The notes beneath the pieces were generated by a model. The model had not been told where the DNA came from. It did no database searches and was given only the letters and a program-made list of their open reading frames with translations. This document shows positions 61,757-64,000 of a stretch of 64,000 nt of DNA, one piece after another. Both the position numbers and the translations under genes were made by a program. This DNA comes from Micrococcales bacterium 72-143. GTDB lineage: Bacteria > Actinomycetota > Actinomycetes > Actinomycetales > Microbacteriaceae. The DNA is taken from assembly GCA_001898835.1 (NCBI GenBank), contig MKVM01000003.1, positions 661,852-725,851 of the forward strand, read 5' to 3'. Numbering within the stretch: position 1 is the stretch's first letter; the number at the start of each line of letters is the position of its first letter.

Positions 61757-63027
61757 CAGGCGGCCTCCGTCGCGAGGGGGATGCGCGCCCGCACGAGGTA
61801 GCCGCCGCGGCTGCGCGGCCCGAGCTCGAGCGTGCCGCCGGAGGCGGCGACCCGCTCCCGCATCCCGAGCTGGCCGAGGCCGCCCGGCATGCGGGCGATC
61901 GCGCGACCGCCCGTGTTGCTCACCTCGAGCTCGACGTGGTCGCCGCCGTACCGCACCCGCACGTCGGCCGTCGCCTCCGCCCCGCCGTGCTTGCGCACGT
62001 TGGTGAGCGCCTCCTGCGCGATGCGGTAGAGGTTGACGCTCGCGACCTGGGGAACGGGCACGGCGTCGCCGACGACCCGGTAGCTCGTCGGCACCCCGGC
62101 GTCCTCGGATGCGGTGATGAGCTCGGGCAGCCGGTCGAGCCCGCGCGCCGTGTCGACCACGTCGTCGGCCTCCCGCAGGGTCGTGAGCATGTCGTGCAGC
62201 TCGCGGATGGTCTCGCGGCTCGTCTCCTCGATGGTCTGCAGGGCGGCGGCCGCGGCCGGCGGGTCGGCGGAGAGCACGGTGCGGGCGGCGCCCGCCTGGA
62301 TGCCGATGACGCTCACGTGGTGGGCGACGGCGTCGTGCAGCTCGCGCGCGATGCGGATGCGGTCGAGCGCGACGGCCTGCGCCGCGGTGCGCTCGCGCTC
62401 GCGCTCCAGTTCGGCGCTGCGTTGCTCGAGCTCCCACCGGGCGTGGGCGGAGGCGAAGGCGCGGTCGCCGAACCACCACGCCCCCGCGAAGTACATGAGG
62501 TTGATGAGCACCTGGATGAGCATGTAGGCGACGAGCGGCGAGAACGCCCCGACGCGGGACAGCCCCTTGAGCGCATCCGGGTCGGTGGCCGACTGGAACA
62601 GCGCGATGAGCAGCCAGGCGGCCATGACGATCACGATGACGGCGCGTGTGCCGATCGCGAGGGACCGCCGCGACACCCACGCGCCGATCGTGTAGATGGC
62701 CATGAACAGCGTGATGTTGACGATCAGCAGTTCCGGCACCTGCAGGATGCCGGTCGCGATGAACCCCGCGGAGACGAGCACCCCGGCGACGATCGGGTGG
62801 CTGCGTCGCACGGCGAGCGGCAGCACGGCGAGCGCGAGCACGGCGAAGGTGACCACGCCGTCCGCGGGCTCGTCGTAGATGCCGGCGACCCGGTAGAGCT
62901 GCTGGCTGAGGATCGCCGCGACGTAGAGTCCGCCCGCGAGGGCGAGGTCGGTGAGGCGTTCGCGGCGGGTCGCCGGGGGCCGGCTCCAGCCGGCCGGGCG
63001 CGCGGATGCCGTGGTCGCGGTGCTCAC
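61756..63027 (-). CDS. NarL-type sensor histidine kinase (HisKA_3)
   Basis: A 423-residue membrane kinase. About five or six membrane helices fill residues 27-185 with very short outside loops, so it probably senses within the membrane. A coiled linker (196-222) leads to the HisKA_3 dimerisation segment with phosphoacceptor His231 in RIARELHDAVAHHVSVI. The ATPase domain follows, with an N-box (RIAQEALTNVRKHGGA), a G1-like SNTGG and the GGLGQLGMRERV G2 box. This architecture matches LiaS/DesK-like kinases of cell-envelope stress systems. Target signal not determined. Confidence 0.95.
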   Translation of the reverse strand: MSTATTASARPAGWSRPPATRRERLTDLALAGGLYVAAILSQQLYRVAGIYDEPADGVVTFAVLALAVLPLAVRRSHPIVAGVLVSAGFIATGILQVPELLIVNITLFMAIYTIGAWVSRRSLAIGTRAVIVIVMAAWLLIALFQSATDPDALKGLSRVGAFSPLVAYMLIQVLINLMYFAGAWWFGDRAFASAHARWELEQRSAELERERERTAAQAVALDRIRIARELHDAVAHHVSVIGIQAGAARTVLSADPPAAAAALQTIEETSRETIRELHDMLTTLREADDVVDTARGLDRLPELITASEDAGVPTSYRVVGDAVPVPQVASVNLYRIAQEALTNVRKHGGAEATADVRVRYGGDHVELEVSNTGGRAIARMPGGLGQLGMRERVAASGGTLELGPRSRGGYLVRARIPLATEAA

Positions 63028-63036
63028 GCCGCCACC

Positions 63037-63546
63037 CTAGGCGGCGTCGCCGGTCCGCGCCTCCGCCTCAGGGGGGACGGCCTCGGCGCACGCGGTGCCG
63101 AGCGTGGCGCGCATCCGCTTCGCGATCGCGCTCAGGGCGCGCTTCTCGTCGTCGTCGAGCAGGTCGACGAACCACTCGCGGATGGCGTCGGTGTGGTCGC
63201 GGGTGGCGCGCAGCAGGAGGCGGCTGCCCTCGGGGGTGAGCTCGACCCAGACGCCCCGCGCATCCGTCTCGCACTCGCGGCGCACGACGAGCCCGCGGGC
63301 CTCCATGCGGCTGACCTGGTGCGAGACGCGGCTCTTCTCCCAGGCGAGCTGCTCGGCGAGCTCTCCGGTGCGGAGGCTGTGCTGGGGGGCCTCCCACAGG
63401 CTCAGCATGAGCATGTAGTCGGGGTGGGAGATGCCCGCGTCGTCCTGGAGGCGCCGGTCGAGTGCGGTGCCGAGCTCCCGCGCGCCGCGGAAGTAGTCGC
63501 GCCAGAGCTCCCAGTCGGCGGGGCTCACGTCGGACACGGTGGACAT
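63037..63546 (-). CDS. MarR-family transcriptional regulator
   Basis: A 169-residue regulator. The winged helix spans about residues 42-115: GISHPDYMLMLSLWEAP, the recognition helix LAEQLAWEKSRVSHQVSRME, and the wing CETDARGVWVELTPEG. N- and C-terminal helices form the dimer. It is divergent from the NAD(P)H-dependent FMN reductase gene. The 88 bases between them hold two similar 14-base operator-like sites, so it probably represses that gene and itself. This arrangement is common for quinone- or redox-sensing MarR proteins, but no reactive cysteine pair is obvious here: one Cys in the wing (CETD) and one near the C terminus. Confidence 0.92.
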   Translation of the reverse strand: MSTVSDVSPADWELWRDYFRGARELGTALDRRLQDDAGISHPDYMLMLSLWEAPQHSLRTGELAEQLAWEKSRVSHQVSRMEARGLVVRRECETDARGVWVELTPEGSRLLLRATRDHTDAIREWFVDLLDDDEKRALSAIAKRMRATLGTACAEAVPPEAEARTGDAA

Positions 63547-63573
63547 GCGCCCCAGGATAGCCCGCGGGAATAG

Positions 63574-63587
63574 GTTGATGCGTCAAC
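63574..63587. promoter_or_regulatory. MarR-type operator site A
   Basis: GTTGATGCGTCAAC has outer arms GTTGA/TCAAC in perfect dyad symmetry. It lies 28 bases upstream of the MarR gene start and shares CGTCAAC with site B, with centres 26 bp apart. Confidence 0.65.
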
Positions 63588-63599
63588 TGGTTATGCTAC

Positions 63600-63613
63600 G
63601 GTGACACGTCAAC
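63600..63613. promoter_or_regulatory. MarR-type operator site B
   Basis: GGTGACACGTCAAC matches site A at 11 of 14 positions and lies 21 bases before the reductase ATG. Together the two sites would let one regulator control both divergent genes. Confidence 0.6.
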
Positions 63614-63634
63614 GAACCTCAGGAGGACGACGGA

Positions 63635-64000
63635 ATGAGCACCCCGCTCCGCATCGGCATCATCATCGGCAGCACGCGACCCGGACGCGTCGGCGACCAG
63701 GTCGCCCGCTGGGTCGAGGAGCACGCCAACCGACTCGGAGAAGCCGAGTACACGGTGGTGGACATCGCCGAGGCGAACCTGCCGCTGCTCGACGAGGCGA
63801 TCCCCGCATCCGCCGGCCGCTACGAGCACGAGCACACCCGCGCCTGGGCCGAGACCATCGACCAGTTCGACGGATTCGTCTTCGTCACCTCCGAGTACAA
63901 CCACGCCCCCTCGCCCTCGCTGCTCAACGCCATCTCCTTCATCTACCGGGAGTGGAACGACAAGGCCGCCGCCATCGTCAGCTACGGCGCCCTCTCGAGC
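63635..64000 (+). CDS. NAD(P)H-dependent FMN reductase family protein (cut by window end)
   Basis: The first 122 residues of a flavodoxin-like reductase. It has the phosphate-binding loop IIIGSTRPGRVGDQVARW (about 9-26) and the FVTSEYNHAPSPSLLNAISF motif (about 86-105) that holds the isoalloxazine ring in NADPH-dependent FMN/quinone reductases. AGGAGG lies 8 bases before the ATG. Such enzymes reduce quinones, azo compounds or flavins. It is divergent from, and probably controlled by, the MarR-family gene. The C-terminal part is outside the window. Confidence 0.93.
   Translation, partial: MSTPLRIGIIIGSTRPGRVGDQVARWVEEHANRLGEAEYTVVDIAEANLPLLDEAIPASAGRYEHEHTRAWAETIDQFDGFVFVTSEYNHAPSPSLLNAISFIYREWNDKAAAIVSYGALSS

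Overview
The window is GC-rich DNA from a Gram-positive actinobacterium, most likely a Microbacteriaceae-type organism. The clues are a dnaK-grpE-dnaJ-hspR operon with HAIR operators, LAXTG-type (sortase E-like) cell-wall sorting signals, an F420/LLM-type oxidoreductase, a dCTP deaminase of the actinobacterial type and a ClpB lacking its N domain. Assignment below phylum is inference.

Region 1 (1-10 kb) is a carbohydrate locus on the + strand. It has two CUT1 ABC permeases, a GH127 beta-L-arabinofuranosidase with its zinc/cysteine site intact, and a 2076-residue secreted modular protein (predicted (alpha/alpha)6 barrel, ricin-type lectin, eight Big_4 Ig-like repeats, two concanavalin-like domains, LGATG-type anchor). 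The logical scheme is extracellular release of an arabinose-containing oligosaccharide, import, and intracellular hydrolysis. A strong terminator closes it. Region 2 (10-15.3 kb) holds tRNA-Gly(CCC) with a duplicated 3' fragment, a membrane protein/TetR divergent pair with two operators, dcd, idi, a MarR-like regulator and an MFS transporter.

Region 3 (15.4-53 kb) is the chaperone region: dnaK-grpE-dnaJ-hspR plus an overlapping glycosyltransferase, then a small PLDc_N/SHOCT protein, then one uninterrupted reading frame of 9800 codons (21334-50736), then HAIR-controlled clpB. The giant protein has a signal peptide, a collagen-like Gly-X-Y stalk, about eleven repeats of 370-435 residues, shorter beta-type repeats, four to six HGF...GGL modules, an RTX-like segment, and a C-terminal LAPTG sorting signal. 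It fills about 46% of the window and is the most unusual thing in it.

Region 4 (53-64 kb) is mainly on the - strand: acetyl-CoA synthetase; a FadD-type acyl-CoA ligase translationally coupled to an LLM oxidoreductase; a threonine aldolase; a histidine kinase/response regulator pair followed by an ABC-2 exporter; and a MarR regulator divergent from an FMN reductase cut by the window end. Several intergenic gaps carry unusually long perfect or near-perfect inverted repeats.
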